A DNA stretch of 64,000 nt from assembly GCF_900109565.1 (NCBI RefSeq), contig NZ_FNZZ01000005.1, positions 165,901 through 229,900 on the forward strand, in the 5' to 3' direction. The notes under the pieces are model-generated. The model did not search any database and was not told where the DNA came from. It worked only from the letters and a program-made list of their open reading frames with translations. Source of the DNA: Sphingomonas palmae (GTDB taxonomy: Bacteria; Pseudomonadota; Alphaproteobacteria; Sphingomonadales; Sphingomonadaceae). Of this stretch, positions 27,784-36,033 are shown piece after piece. The translations under genes were made by a program, and so were the position numbers. How positions within the stretch are numbered: position 1 is the stretch's first letter; each line of letters opens with the position of its first letter.

Positions 27784-28236
27784 TTACGGCAGGTCGGGCG
27801 TTTCGGCCTTCTTCATCGCCTGACGCTCGCGCTTCCACGCCGACAGGTCCTGCACGTTACACCCGGTAGCGCCCGCCGCGCCGACCGCGGAGCAGGTGCC
27901 GACGCCCACGTTGCCGACGGTGCGATTGGCCTGTTCCTTGACCGCCCAGCTCGCATTCTCGGGCGTCACCTCGAAGTTGCGGAGTTCCTTGGGGATACGG
28001 AACTGCTCCTCGGCGGAGCGGCGGACGCAGACGACGATTTCCTCGTTGTTGGCGTTGGTCGGGCAGCGCTCGTTGCCATAGAGGACGAGCACGCCGTTGA
28101 CGGGTGCGCTCTTCGACACGCCTTCCGCTGCGGTCACCTTGGCGATGCGCGGCGTCGTCGGCGCGGGCGGGCCGGAGCCTTGCGCCATCGCAGTGTTTGC
28201 CGCGAGGATCAGCGGCAGGGCAATCAGGACACGCAT
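27784..28236 (-). CDS. secreted hypothetical protein with two Cys pairs
   Basis: A 150-residue protein with a clear signal peptide (MRVLIALPLILAANTAMA) and a strong GAGGAAGG ribosome-binding site. The mature part has four cysteines in two pairs (ERCPTNANNEEIVVC and GTCSAVGAAGATGC), likely disulfide bonded in the periplasm, which fits its position after coq7 and dsbB in the same strand run. It ends with a charged helix (WKRERQAMKKAE). I do not recognise the family. The gap to coq7 is 26 bp, so it may be the last gene of the proA-coq7 operon. Confidence 0.75.
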   Translation of the reverse strand: MRVLIALPLILAANTAMAQGSGPPAPTTPRIAKVTAAEGVSKSAPVNGVLVLYGNERCPTNANNEEIVVCVRRSAEEQFRIPKELRNFEVTPENASWAVKEQANRTVGNVGVGTCSAVGAAGATGCNVQDLSAWKRERQAMKKAETPDLP

Positions 28237-28262
28237 CGAACCTTCCTCAACCATGCTCGATC

Positions 28263-28796
28263 TCAGATACGTTTCGCCGCGACGATCGCGACGCGGCAGC
28301 CGAGCCGGATCGCGGCGGACATGATCGGATAGCCGAACGCCTGCTCGGCCCCGTGCGCGAGCGCGGTGTCGCGGTGCTCGAGCTCCTCGGCCTGGAACTC
28401 GCGGATCGCATCGGACAGTTCGGGATCGCTGTCGCCCAGCTCGGCGAGCTGATCCTCGTAATGTTTGTCGATCTCGGTCTCGACCGCCGCCGTGCACGCC
28501 ATCGCCGCATTAGGCCCGATCGCGGCAGTGACCGCGCCGAGCGCGAAACCCGCCGCGTCCCAGAACGGCGCGAGCAGCGTCGGGCGCACGCCGCGCTCGG
28601 CGATCATGCGGTCGAAGAAGGCGCGATGCTTTTCTTCCTGCAACGCCATGCCCGCAATCTCGCGCGCGACCGCGGTGCGGTGGCCCATCACCGCCAGCTG
28701 CCCGGCGTAGATGCGCGTCGCGCCGAACTCGCCCGCCTGATCGACGCGGATCATCGAATCAGTCCTGGCGGGGCGATCACCGGGTTTCCACGTCAT
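28263..28796 (-). CDS. coq7: demethoxyubiquinone hydroxylase Coq7
   Basis: The 177-residue diiron enzyme hydroxylates demethoxyubiquinone in ubiquinone synthesis. Metal ligands are visible in order: Glu in DQAGEFGATRIYAGQ, E-x-x-H in QEEKHRAFF, Glu in VETEIDKHY and E-x-x-H in EELEHRDTA. ATG 28796 overlaps the dsbB stop (ATGA), so translation is coupled. A longer frame to 28889 lies inside dsbB and is rejected. A second ubiquinone-related gene, coq4, is found at 56.4 kb. Confidence 0.94.
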   Translation of the reverse strand: MTWKPGDRPARTDSMIRVDQAGEFGATRIYAGQLAVMGHRTAVAREIAGMALQEEKHRAFFDRMIAERGVRPTLLAPFWDAAGFALGAVTAAIGPNAAMACTAAVETEIDKHYEDQLAELGDSDPELSDAIREFQAEELEHRDTALAHGAEQAFGYPIMSAAIRLGCRVAIVAAKRI

Positions 28797-29287
28797 GCAC
28801 GCCTCCTGAGCAGCCATCCGATCACGCCCGCGCCGACGAGCGACACCGCGGCGTTCCAGCCCGCGAGCGAGACACCGAACAGCGTCCACTGCGCGGCGTC
28901 ACAACGAACGATGGGGGCGGCGAGCAGATCCTTCAACATCGCGTCGGTCGATCGCCCCGCACCGCTGATCGTCATCGTGCAGGCGGTAATCCCCTGCCAC
29001 CAATGGGATTCGACCCCGGCGTGGAAGATACCGATTAGCCCCGAGATCGCGATCAGCGCTGCAGCGCCCGCGACCAACGTCGCCTTCGTCCGCGCACCGC
29101 CGACGATGAACGACAGGACGGCGAGCACCAGCGCGCCGTAGTGTGGCCAGCGTTGCCAATGGCACATCTCGCACGGGTAGAGATGCCCGATCAGCTGGAA
29201 GCTCCACGCCCCCGCGAGCAGCGCGGCGGGGACGAGGAACGCGAGGATGCGCGCGCGCCGCTGCGACGCGTTGAGGATCGCGGTCAC
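28793..29287 (-). CDS. dsbB: disulfide bond formation protein B
   Basis: The 164-residue membrane protein has four helices and the two DsbB cysteine pairs: C-x2-C in CEMCHWQRWPHY, and Cys in GITACTMTISG with Cys in IVRCDAAQW. It reoxidises DsbA-type proteins and passes electrons to ubiquinone, so its coupling to coq7 makes sense. The start is GTG 29287, overlapping the ctpA stop (GTGA). Two DsbA-like proteins at 17-18.4 kb are possible clients. Confidence 0.9.
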   Translation of the reverse strand: MTAILNASQRRARILAFLVPAALLAGAWSFQLIGHLYPCEMCHWQRWPHYGALVLAVLSFIVGGARTKATLVAGAAALIAISGLIGIFHAGVESHWWQGITACTMTISGAGRSTDAMLKDLLAAPIVRCDAAQWTLFGVSLAGWNAAVSLVGAGVIGWLLRRRA

Positions 29288-30669
29288 TTGCGCGGGGTCC
29301 CAGGCGCGCGCGTCGGAGTGGCGCTGGGTGCAGGCTTCGCCATCGAGGCGGTGACCGCGGCGACCTGCTGCGCGCCGCCCAGCCGCGCGACGGTCTTCAG
29401 CGCGTACCAGAGCTGGAAGTCCTTGATCCCCTGCTTTTCAAGGCTCGCCGGCGTGGCGGTGAAGCGTGGGTCTTCCTTGGTATCCTCCTCCAGCACCGCG
29501 TTATCGGGCGACTTGATCTCGTTGATCAGGTGGCGGCGTAGATCGGCCTCGCGGAAGACGGGGCGCGTCTTGTAATCGGGGTCGGACAGCTGCGGCACTC
29601 GGATGTCGGGCTCGATCCCGCCCTCCTGCACGCTGCGCCCCGACGGGGTGAAGTAGCGCGCGGTGGTGAGGCGGAGCGCCGTGCGCGGCCCGAGCGGCAG
29701 CAGCGTCTGCACCGAACCCTTGCCGAACGTCTTCTCACCCATGATCAGCGCGCGGTGATGGTCCTGCAATGCGCCGGCGACGATCTCGCTGGCAGAGGCA
29801 GTGCCCGAGTCGGTCAGCACGACCACCGGCAGGCCCTTGGCATCGTCGCCGGGCTTGGCGAAGTAGCGCTCGATATCGGCCTTGTCGCGCCCGCGCTGCG
29901 AGACGATCTCGCCGTGGTCGAGGAACGCGTCGCTGACCGCGATCGCCTGCGTCAGCAGCCCGCCGCCGTTCTCGCGCAGGTCGACGACGTAGCCGAGCGG
30001 CTTGTGCCCGAGCGACTTGTCGATCGCCATGATCGCCGCGCGGGTGTCCGCGCCGGTATTCTCGGAGAAGGTGTTGATGTTGATGTAGCCGACATCGCCC
30101 TTCACCTCCCACTTGACCGGACGCTGGACGATCACCTCGCGAACCAGCGTCACGTCGATCGGCTTGTCGCGGCCGGGGCGGATCAGCGTCAGCGTGACCT
30201 TCGATCCGGGCTTTCCGCGCATCTGCGACGTCGCCTCGTCGAGCGTGCCGCCGTAGATCAGCTTACCGTTGATGTGGGTGATGTAGTCGCCCGACTTGAT
30301 CCCGGCGCGACCCGCGGGCGTATCCTCCTGCGGGGCCACGACCTTGACCGCGCCGTCCTCCATCGAGACGGTCAGGCCCAGACCACCGTAATTGCCCTCG
30401 GTCATGATGCGGAGGTTGTCGAAGTCGGACGCGTCGACGTAGCTGGAATGCGGGTCGAGCGCGGCGAGCATGCCGTCGATCGCGCCTTTCACCAGTTGCT
30501 CGTCGGTAACCTTGTCGACGTAATCCGCCTTTACGCGGTTGTAGACGTCGAGGAACTTGTCGAGTTCGCGGTAGGTGCTGGTGTCGGCCGCGGCCATCGC
30601 GCCGGTGGCGACCGGCACGAGCGCGACGGTGGCGACGAGTGCCGTGGCCTGGAGCAGTTTCGACTTCAT
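29284..30669 (-). CDS. ctpA: S41 carboxy-terminal processing peptidase (CtpA)
   Basis: The 461-residue protein has a signal peptide (MKSKLLQATALVATVALVPVATGAMA), a PDZ domain around residues 95-180 (GLGLTVSMEDGAVKVVAPQEDTPAGRAGIKSGDYI) and the S41 protease core. The Ser/Lys dyad is in TDSGTASASEIVAGAL and GEKTFGKGSVQT. It degrades or trims periplasmic proteins from their C-termini. It follows envC by 115 bp, the largest gap of the operon, so an internal promoter is possible. In many proteobacteria Ctp proteases control cell-wall hydrolases, which fits its place after envC. Confidence 0.93.
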   Translation of the reverse strand: MKSKLLQATALVATVALVPVATGAMAAADTSTYRELDKFLDVYNRVKADYVDKVTDEQLVKGAIDGMLAALDPHSSYVDASDFDNLRIMTEGNYGGLGLTVSMEDGAVKVVAPQEDTPAGRAGIKSGDYITHINGKLIYGGTLDEATSQMRGKPGSKVTLTLIRPGRDKPIDVTLVREVIVQRPVKWEVKGDVGYININTFSENTGADTRAAIMAIDKSLGHKPLGYVVDLRENGGGLLTQAIAVSDAFLDHGEIVSQRGRDKADIERYFAKPGDDAKGLPVVVLTDSGTASASEIVAGALQDHHRALIMGEKTFGKGSVQTLLPLGPRTALRLTTARYFTPSGRSVQEGGIEPDIRVPQLSDPDYKTRPVFREADLRRHLINEIKSPDNAVLEEDTKEDPRFTATPASLEKQGIKDFQLWYALKTVARLGGAQQVAAVTASMAKPAPSATPTRAPGTPRK

Positions 30670-30784
30670 GCGGTGGGCGCTTGATCCTCGAGGGCGTAGG
30701 AACGGCGGTGTAGCGGAAAACCGAAGTGTATCAAAGCAGCACGGGGCTTAACCGCGGCTGAGCGGTCCCGCGCCGGCTTCCCCG

Positions 30785-31927
30785 TCAGATCAACAGGGTG
30801 AGATCGACCGGACGGCCGCGACGGCGCAGCTCGACGGTGACCTGCGGCGCCTCGTCGCCGGCCTTTGACGACGCCGCCGTGCCGATCAACGCGCCGGCCG
30901 CGACCTGCTGCTCGCGCGCGACCGACAGCTCTGCAAGCCCGGTCAGCAGCGTGACCCAGCCTTGCCCGTGATCAATGATGACGATCGTGCCGAAACCGCG
31001 AAATGGCCGCGCGAAGACGATCCGCCCGGCCGCGGGAGCGACGACGCGCGCGGCGGGCGCGACCGCGAAGGTCAGCCCGCGCGCGCGCACGCCATTGTCG
31101 GACAGCTCACCGAAGCCGGTCACGAGCCGCCCCTTCACCGGCAGTCGGTACGGCGCCGCCATCTCGGCCGCCACCGCCGGGATCGGCGGGCCGGGCAGCG
31201 ACACGAGGCTGGCGAGTGTCGCCTGCGCATCACCTGCGCCGCGCAGGCGATCGACCGCGTCGCGCGCGCGCTCGCCCAGTGCCAGCGCACGGTCGGACGC
31301 GGTACCGGCGTCGAGCGGCTCGTCGCGCAGCGCCGCGAGCGCGCGTCGCGCACCGAGCAACTGCGCGCGCCCGGCGCCGAGTTCGGCCTGCAAGGCCGCC
31401 GCACTGGCGTGGAGCGCGCGCGTCTGCGCCAACTCACCGCGGATCGCGGCGGTTCGTGCGCGCACCACCGGCAGCGCGGCATCGAGCACGGCGCGGACGT
31501 GAACCAGATCGTCGAGGCTGCCTGGCTGAACGATCGCGATCGCGGCGGGGCGACGCGCGAGCGCGGTCAATCCGCTCAACAATCGCGCGATCGGCTCCTG
31601 CTGCGCGGCGAGCTGTTCGCGTTGTTCGGCGAGTGCCTTGTCGGTCGCGGCGGCGCGAAGATCGGCGATCGCGATTTCGGCTTCGGCTATTTCGACCCGC
31701 GCCTCAAGCGCAGCCTCGCTGAAACGCGCGCGGCGGGTCGGATTGCCGGTCGCGGCGGCGGCGCGATCGGCCTGCGCGGCGCGCGCCTGCGCCGCGGCGC
31801 GGTGCGCGCGCGCGGTGCGCAGCGCGGCGCTGGTGGTCAGTTCGGGTGCGGCGGTCGCCTGTGCGACGATCCCGAGCAGGCTTCCACTCAGCAACAGGGC
31901 GGCCACCGCCGACAGGAGCCGACGCAC
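30785..31927 (-). CDS. EnvC-type murein hydrolase activator with degenerate LytM domain
   Basis: The 380-residue protein starts with GTG and a signal peptide. A long Ala/Arg-rich coiled coil (about 30-240) is followed by a C-terminal LytM/M23 domain (from VKGRLVTGFGELSDNG). The zinc site is incomplete: the usual HxGxD region reads RARGLTFAV and the final HxH is replaced by LLTGL, leaving only IIDHG. It should thus not cut peptidoglycan itself. It would activate amidases during division, as EnvC does in E. coli. It begins 3 bp after rlmH. Confidence 0.85.
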   Translation of the reverse strand: MRRLLSAVAALLLSGSLLGIVAQATAAPELTTSAALRTARAHRAAAQARAAQADRAAAATGNPTRRARFSEAALEARVEIAEAEIAIADLRAAATDKALAEQREQLAAQQEPIARLLSGLTALARRPAAIAIVQPGSLDDLVHVRAVLDAALPVVRARTAAIRGELAQTRALHASAAALQAELGAGRAQLLGARRALAALRDEPLDAGTASDRALALGERARDAVDRLRGAGDAQATLASLVSLPGPPIPAVAAEMAAPYRLPVKGRLVTGFGELSDNGVRARGLTFAVAPAARVVAPAAGRIVFARPFRGFGTIVIIDHGQGWVTLLTGLAELSVAREQQVAAGALIGTAASSKAGDEAPQVTVELRRRGRPVDLTLLI

Positions 31928-31930
31928 GCC

Positions 31931-32353
31931 CTAGCCCTCACGGTGATAGGGGTGATTGGCGAGGATGCTGGTCGCGCGGAACAGCTGTTCGGCGAGCATC
32001 GCGCGCGCAAGCAGGTGCGGCCAGGTCGCGCGCCCGAACGAGACGAGCAGATCGGCCTCCGCGCGCTCGGCATCGCCGAACCCGTCGGCGGCGCCCAGCA
32101 GGAAGCGCGCCTCACGCACGCCGTCGTCGCGCCAGCGACCCAAGGTCTGGGCAAAGGCGGTCGAGCCGAGCACCTCGCCTTTCTCGTCGAGCAGCACGCG
32201 GCGGCTGTGGGCGACGCGGTCGGGCTCACGCCCGCCGGTATCGGGCAACTCGGTCACCCGCGTCGGCCAGGCGATCCGTTTCAGATAGCGCTCGACCAGC
32301 TCCGCCTCGGGCGAGCGGCCGATGCGGCCCCGCGCGACGATATGGAGCAGCAG
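31931..32353 (-). CDS. rlmH: 23S rRNA pseudouridine-1915 N3-methyltransferase RlmH, CTG start
   Basis: The 140-residue SPOUT methyltransferase shows FLLGAADGFG (SAM-binding knot) and LARAMLAEQLFRATSILANHPYHREG, the standard end of RlmH. The conserved N-terminus (LLHIVARGRIGRSPEAELVERYLKRIAWPTR) lies upstream of the first ATG/GTG/TTG in frame (GTG 32257), which would remove 32 residues. The only good start is CTG 32353, with GGGGA 9 bp upstream and the rsfS stop 1 bp away, so it is probably translated by coupling. An alternative CTG is 32350. Confidence 0.85.
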   Translation of the reverse strand: MLLHIVARGRIGRSPEAELVERYLKRIAWPTRVTELPDTGGREPDRVAHSRRVLLDEKGEVLGSTAFAQTLGRWRDDGVREARFLLGAADGFGDAERAEADLLVSFGRATWPHLLARAMLAEQLFRATSILANHPYHREG

Positions 32354-32354
32354 G

Positions 32355-32768
32355 TCAGGCGTTCCCCGGTGCAGGCGCGGCGGTGTCGGCGGGCGCCGCG
32401 GGCGCGTCGCCGAACGACCACATCCGTTCCAGATTGTAGAAGGTGCGCACCTCGGGCCGGAACAGGTGGACGATCACGTCGCCCGCGTCGATCAGCACCC
32501 AGTCTGCGGTCGGCAATCCCTCGATCCGCGCGGAACGACCCGTCTCGGCCTTGATCTTCTCCGCGAGCTTCGCCGCCATCGAGGCGACCTGCCGCGTCGA
32601 GCGGCCCGACGCGATCACCATATGGTCGGCGATCGACGACTTGCCCGCGAGCGGAATCGTGATCGTATCGACAGCCTGATCGTCGTCGAGCGATTGGAGA
32701 ACAAGCCGATGCAGCGCCTCGACGTGGTCGGGATCGAGCGATCGGTTTGCAACGTGAGTGGCGGGCAA
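32355..32768 (-). CDS. rsfS: ribosome silencing factor RsfS
   Basis: The 137-residue protein contains the RsfS/DUF143 domain: DDDQAVDTITIPLAGKSSIADHMVIASGRSTRQVASMA and GLPTADWVLIDAGDVIVHLF, ending ...FYNLERMW and a short Ala/Pro tail. It binds ribosomal protein L14 and prevents subunit joining under starvation. The start is TTG 32768 behind AGGAG at 5 bp. It sits between nadD and rlmH, the classical arrangement. Confidence 0.93.
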   Translation of the reverse strand: MPATHVANRSLDPDHVEALHRLVLQSLDDDQAVDTITIPLAGKSSIADHMVIASGRSTRQVASMAAKLAEKIKAETGRSARIEGLPTADWVLIDAGDVIVHLFRPEVRTFYNLERMWSFGDAPAAPADTAAPAPGNA

Positions 32769-32791
32769 GGTTGCTCCTAAGGTTTGCCGGT

Positions 32792-33442
32792 TCAGGTGAA
32801 GATATGGGAGGCACGAACCGTTGGTGCCATGTCTTTCTCAAGGTCTTTGTGCGGCATGAACCGTTCATGCCAATGCGGGTCGGCGGCGCGTTTCAGCGTC
32901 GCGGAGGTCGGGTCCGGGCGGAAACGCAGCAGCACCAGTGCCGGCACACTCCAGTCGGTCCAATCCCTGGCACAGGCAGACGGATGAGCGAAGCGCCTGA
33001 GCCACGCCATCGCGGGGGCCGCCATAGCGCGCGCATCATATCCGGGGCGCGCGACAACCGCAATCGGCATCGTGCGCGCGATCTCGCGCCAGCGCCGCCA
33101 CGCGGAGAATTGCAGCAGATTGTCCGCACCCATGATCCAGATGAAGCGGTCGCGCGGGTAGCGGCGCGTGAGGAGGCGCAGCGTGTCGACGGTGTAGCGC
33201 GTGCCGAGCCGCGCCTCCACGTCGGTTGCGCGGATACGGCTGCGCCGCGCCATCATCTGCGCCGAGGCGAGCCGCGCGGCGAACGGCGCCATGCCGCGGG
33301 CGGGCTTGAGCGGATTCCCCGGCGAGACGAGCCACCACAATTCGTCGAGCCCCAATGCCTCGATCGCCGCAAGCGAGATGCGGCGGTGTCCCGAATGCGC
33401 CGGATTGAACGATCCGCCGAGCAGGCCGATGCGGCGCGTCAT
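32792..33442 (-). CDS. nadD: nicotinate-nucleotide adenylyltransferase NadD
   Basis: The 216-residue enzyme makes deamido-NAD from nicotinate mononucleotide and ATP. The nucleotidyltransferase motif GGSFNPAHSGHRRIS is at the N-terminus, and the middle has DRFIWIMGADNLLQFSAWRRW, typical of NadD. I use ATG 33442 (MTRRIGLLGG); GTG/ATG forms up to 33457 would add five residues. It follows proA by 19 bp and precedes rsfS by 23 bp. Confidence 0.93.
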   Translation of the reverse strand: MTRRIGLLGGSFNPAHSGHRRISLAAIEALGLDELWWLVSPGNPLKPARGMAPFAARLASAQMMARRSRIRATDVEARLGTRYTVDTLRLLTRRYPRDRFIWIMGADNLLQFSAWRRWREIARTMPIAVVARPGYDARAMAAPAMAWLRRFAHPSACARDWTDWSVPALVLLRFRPDPTSATLKRAADPHWHERFMPHKDLEKDMAPTVRASHIFT

Positions 33443-33461
33443 CGCCGCCTGCACCATCTGG

Positions 33462-34724
33462 TCAACCGCGGACCTGCCCGCTGCCGCGCCCGACCCATTT
33501 GTACGTCGTCAGCCCTTCGAGCGCGACGGGCCCGCGCGCGTGCAGCCGCCCGGTCGCGATACCGATCTCGGCACCCAGCCCGAACTCGGCACCATCAGCG
33601 AATTGCGTCGAAGCGTTCCAGAGCACGATCGCGCTGTCACAGCGGGCGAGGAAATGCTCCGCGACGCGTTCGTCGGCGGCGACGATCGCGTCGGTATGGC
33701 CCGATCCGTGACGCGCGATGTGCGCCAGCGCCGCATCGACGCCGTCGACCAGCGCGACCGAGCAGATCGCGTCGAGATATTCGGTGTCCCAGTCGGCCGG
33801 ATCAGCGGGCTTCACGATCTCGCCGATCGACGCTTCAATCGGATCGCCGCGCACCTCGCATCCGGCCTGCTGCAATGCCTCAACCAACATCGCGGGATCG
33901 ACGAAATCGCGGTCGATCAGCAGCGTCTCCATCGCGCCGCAGATGCCGGTACGCCGCATCTTGGCGTCGAGCACGATGCGGCGCGCCATCTCCGGGTCGG
34001 CAGAGGCGTGGACGAAGACGTGGTTGATCCCGTCGAGGTGCGCCAGCACCGGTACGCGCGCCTCGGCCTGGACGCGCGCGACCAGGCTCTTGCCGCCGCG
34101 CGGGATGATGAGGTCGATCAACCCGTCGGCGGCGAGCATCGCGCCGACCGCGGCGCGGTCGGTCGTCGGCACCAGTTGCACCGCGTCGGCGGGCAGCCCG
34201 GCCTGCATCAGCCCGTCGACGAGAGCGGCGTGGATCGCGCGATTGCTCTCGATCGCCTCCGTTCCCCCGCGCAGGATCACCGCATTGCCCGCGCGCACGC
34301 ACAACGCGGCCGCGTCCGCGGTGACGTTGGGGCGGCTCTCGTAGATGATACCGATCACGCCGATCGGCACGCGCACGCGGGTCAGCTCGAGCCCGTTGGG
34401 TCGCGTCGCCGCGTCGATCACCTGTCCCACTGGATCGACGAGGTCGGCGACCGCGGCGACGCCGGCGGCGATCGCCTTTACCCGCGCCGCGTCGAGCCGG
34501 AGCCGGTCAAGCATCGCCGCCGACAGCCCGGCATCTTGCCCGCGCGCCACGTCGATCGAATTGGCGGCGAGGATCGTCTCGCTGGATTTGCTGAGTGCCC
34601 GTGCGGCGCACCGCAACGCCTCGGCGCGGCGCGCGTCGGGCGCGCTCGCCAGCACGCCGGCAGCGCCGCGCGCACGCGCACCCATGCGCGCGATCAACGT
34701 GGTCGAGGCTTCGGGGGCGAGCAT
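33462..34724 (-). CDS. proA: gamma-glutamyl-phosphate reductase ProA
   Basis: The 420-residue enzyme of proline synthesis reduces glutamyl-5-phosphate to the semialdehyde. It is an aldehyde dehydrogenase relative with PIGVIGIIYESRPNVT, VILRGGTEAIESN, LIIPRGGKSL and the catalytic Cys in RRTGICGAMETLL. ATG 34724 (MLAPEASTTLIARMG) is the normal start; the frame extends to 34790 without reason. It is the first gene of the minus-strand operon running to coq7. proB is not in the window. Confidence 0.94.
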   Translation of the reverse strand: MLAPEASTTLIARMGARARGAAGVLASAPDARRAEALRCAARALSKSSETILAANSIDVARGQDAGLSAAMLDRLRLDAARVKAIAAGVAAVADLVDPVGQVIDAATRPNGLELTRVRVPIGVIGIIYESRPNVTADAAALCVRAGNAVILRGGTEAIESNRAIHAALVDGLMQAGLPADAVQLVPTTDRAAVGAMLAADGLIDLIIPRGGKSLVARVQAEARVPVLAHLDGINHVFVHASADPEMARRIVLDAKMRRTGICGAMETLLIDRDFVDPAMLVEALQQAGCEVRGDPIEASIGEIVKPADPADWDTEYLDAICSVALVDGVDAALAHIARHGSGHTDAIVAADERVAEHFLARCDSAIVLWNASTQFADGAEFGLGAEIGIATGRLHARGPVALEGLTTYKWVGRGSGQVRG

Positions 34725-34788
34725 CGGCGCTCCGCTAGCACAGAATCGCGGCCTGCACACAACGCGCGCTTCCTCTGGCGGCGGCGAC

Positions 34789-35307
34789 ATGACGACTTAC
34801 ATAAGTTGCATGACATACCAGCCTGTCGACCGCCGCCGCTTCCTCGCGCTTACCGGGATGGGTGCCGCCGCCACCACGCTGATGGCGTGCGGCGCGCGCT
34901 CGGCCGCCGCAGCGGAGCATTTCCCCGTCACCAAGACGGATGCGCAATGGCGCGCGCAGCTGGGACCGGCGGCCTATCAGGTGCTGCGCGAGGAAGGGAC
35001 CGAGCGCCCCTATTCCAGCCCGCTCAACAATGAGCATCGCGCCGGCGTCTTCGCGTGCAAGGGATGCGCGCACCCGCTCTATTCGAGCAGGACCAAGTTC
35101 GAGAGCGGAACCGGCTGGCCGAGTTTCTGGGCGCCGCTGAAGGGCGCGGTCGCGACCCGGCGCGACTCGACGCTGGGGATGGTCAGGACCGAGGTGCATT
35201 GCCCGCGCTGTGGCGGCCACCTGGGTCACGTGTTCGACGATGGTCCGAAGCCGACCGGCCTGCGCTATTGCATGAACGGCGTGGCGATGACGTTCCGTCC
35301 CGCCTGA
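34789..35307 (+). CDS. msrB: peptide-methionine (R)-S-oxide reductase MsrB, Tat-exported
   Basis: The 172-residue protein has a twin-arginine signal (DRRRFLALTGMGAAATTLMACG) and a complete MsrB domain: two zinc pairs (CKGC and CPRC), WPSFW, HVFDDGP and the catalytic Cys in LRYCMNGVAM. It repairs oxidised methionine in exported proteins. The Cys in LMACG could also make it a lipoprotein. The start is either ATG 34789 or ATG 34810 (MTYQPVDRRR). It is divergent from proA and convergent with the CHAP gene. Confidence 0.92.
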   Translation: MTTYISCMTYQPVDRRRFLALTGMGAAATTLMACGARSAAAAEHFPVTKTDAQWRAQLGPAAYQVLREEGTERPYSSPLNNEHRAGVFACKGCAHPLYSSRTKFESGTGWPSFWAPLKGAVATRRDSTLGMVRTEVHCPRCGGHLGHVFDDGPKPTGLRYCMNGVAMTFRPA

Positions 35308-35313
35308 TCGCGA

Positions 35314-35868
35314 TCAGTTGACCGCGACGCCGCCGGTTACGTGAACCGGCGCGTTGGTGGCGATGGTGACGGTCGGCATTGCGGGCTCTGCGACAGCCGG
35401 TTCGACGCTGCGCGAACCGTGCGCGTAGATGAAGCCCGACACCGGATTCACCGACGTACCGAGATCGTGGTTGGCGGCGTACCAGACGCGCACCTGGCTC
35501 CAGTCGCCCGCGGGCGATACGTCCACCGCGCGCACGTCGCGCTCGATCCCGCCGCGCGTCGACCAGTTTGCATGGGTCAGCAGCACTTCGCGATCGCTGA
35601 CGATCCGGCTGACCATCGCGACGTGACCGACGCGCATCCGCGCGGTCGCCTTGAACGCCATCACCGCGCCGACCTGCGGCGTGCTGCCGCGATCGTAGCG
35701 GCCCGCCGCCTGGCCCCACCAGGTGTTCGCGTTGCCGCGGATATCGATGCCCGACACCTCGCGTGCGAACGGCACGCACTGCAGAACCTTCGCCGAAGCA
35801 GGAACCGCCGTCATCAGGGCGCACGAGGCCACCAGCGCAAAACGCGCTGCAAAATTCTTCACGTTCAA
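35314..35868 (-). CDS. secreted CHAP-domain amidohydrolase/peptidase
   Basis: The 184-residue protein has a signal peptide (VKNFAARFALVASCALMTAVPASA) and a CHAP domain with catalytic Cys31 (VLQCVPFAREVSGIDI), the NTWW segment and His in VGHVAMVSRI. CHAP enzymes cleave peptidoglycan peptides or glutathionylspermidine; a cell-wall role is likely. The start is TTG 35868 with GGGGGG 7 bp upstream; GTG 35862 is the alternative. It stands alone. Confidence 0.85.
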   Translation of the reverse strand: MNVKNFAARFALVASCALMTAVPASAKVLQCVPFAREVSGIDIRGNANTWWGQAAGRYDRGSTPQVGAVMAFKATARMRVGHVAMVSRIVSDREVLLTHANWSTRGGIERDVRAVDVSPAGDWSQVRVWYAANHDLGTSVNPVSGFIYAHGSRSVEPAVAEPAMPTVTIATNAPVHVTGGVAVN

Positions 35869-36033
35869 GGGATGACCCCCCGGCCAAATGAGTAACTTGA
35901 GGGTCAGCTAGCGAAGCGTTTTCGAAAGAACAAACGCCTGCGGAACCTTTTCCGATGAAGTGAGTAAGCGCGGCGACGAGCCGCGTTTTGGCGTGTCAAA
36001 CGCGCAGAAACACTGCCCTTTTTTCGTGTCGAA

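Noticed and set aside
33201..35033. 610-codon plus-strand open frame over nadD, proA and msrB
   Set aside because: Shadow in the wrong frame of three recognised genes.
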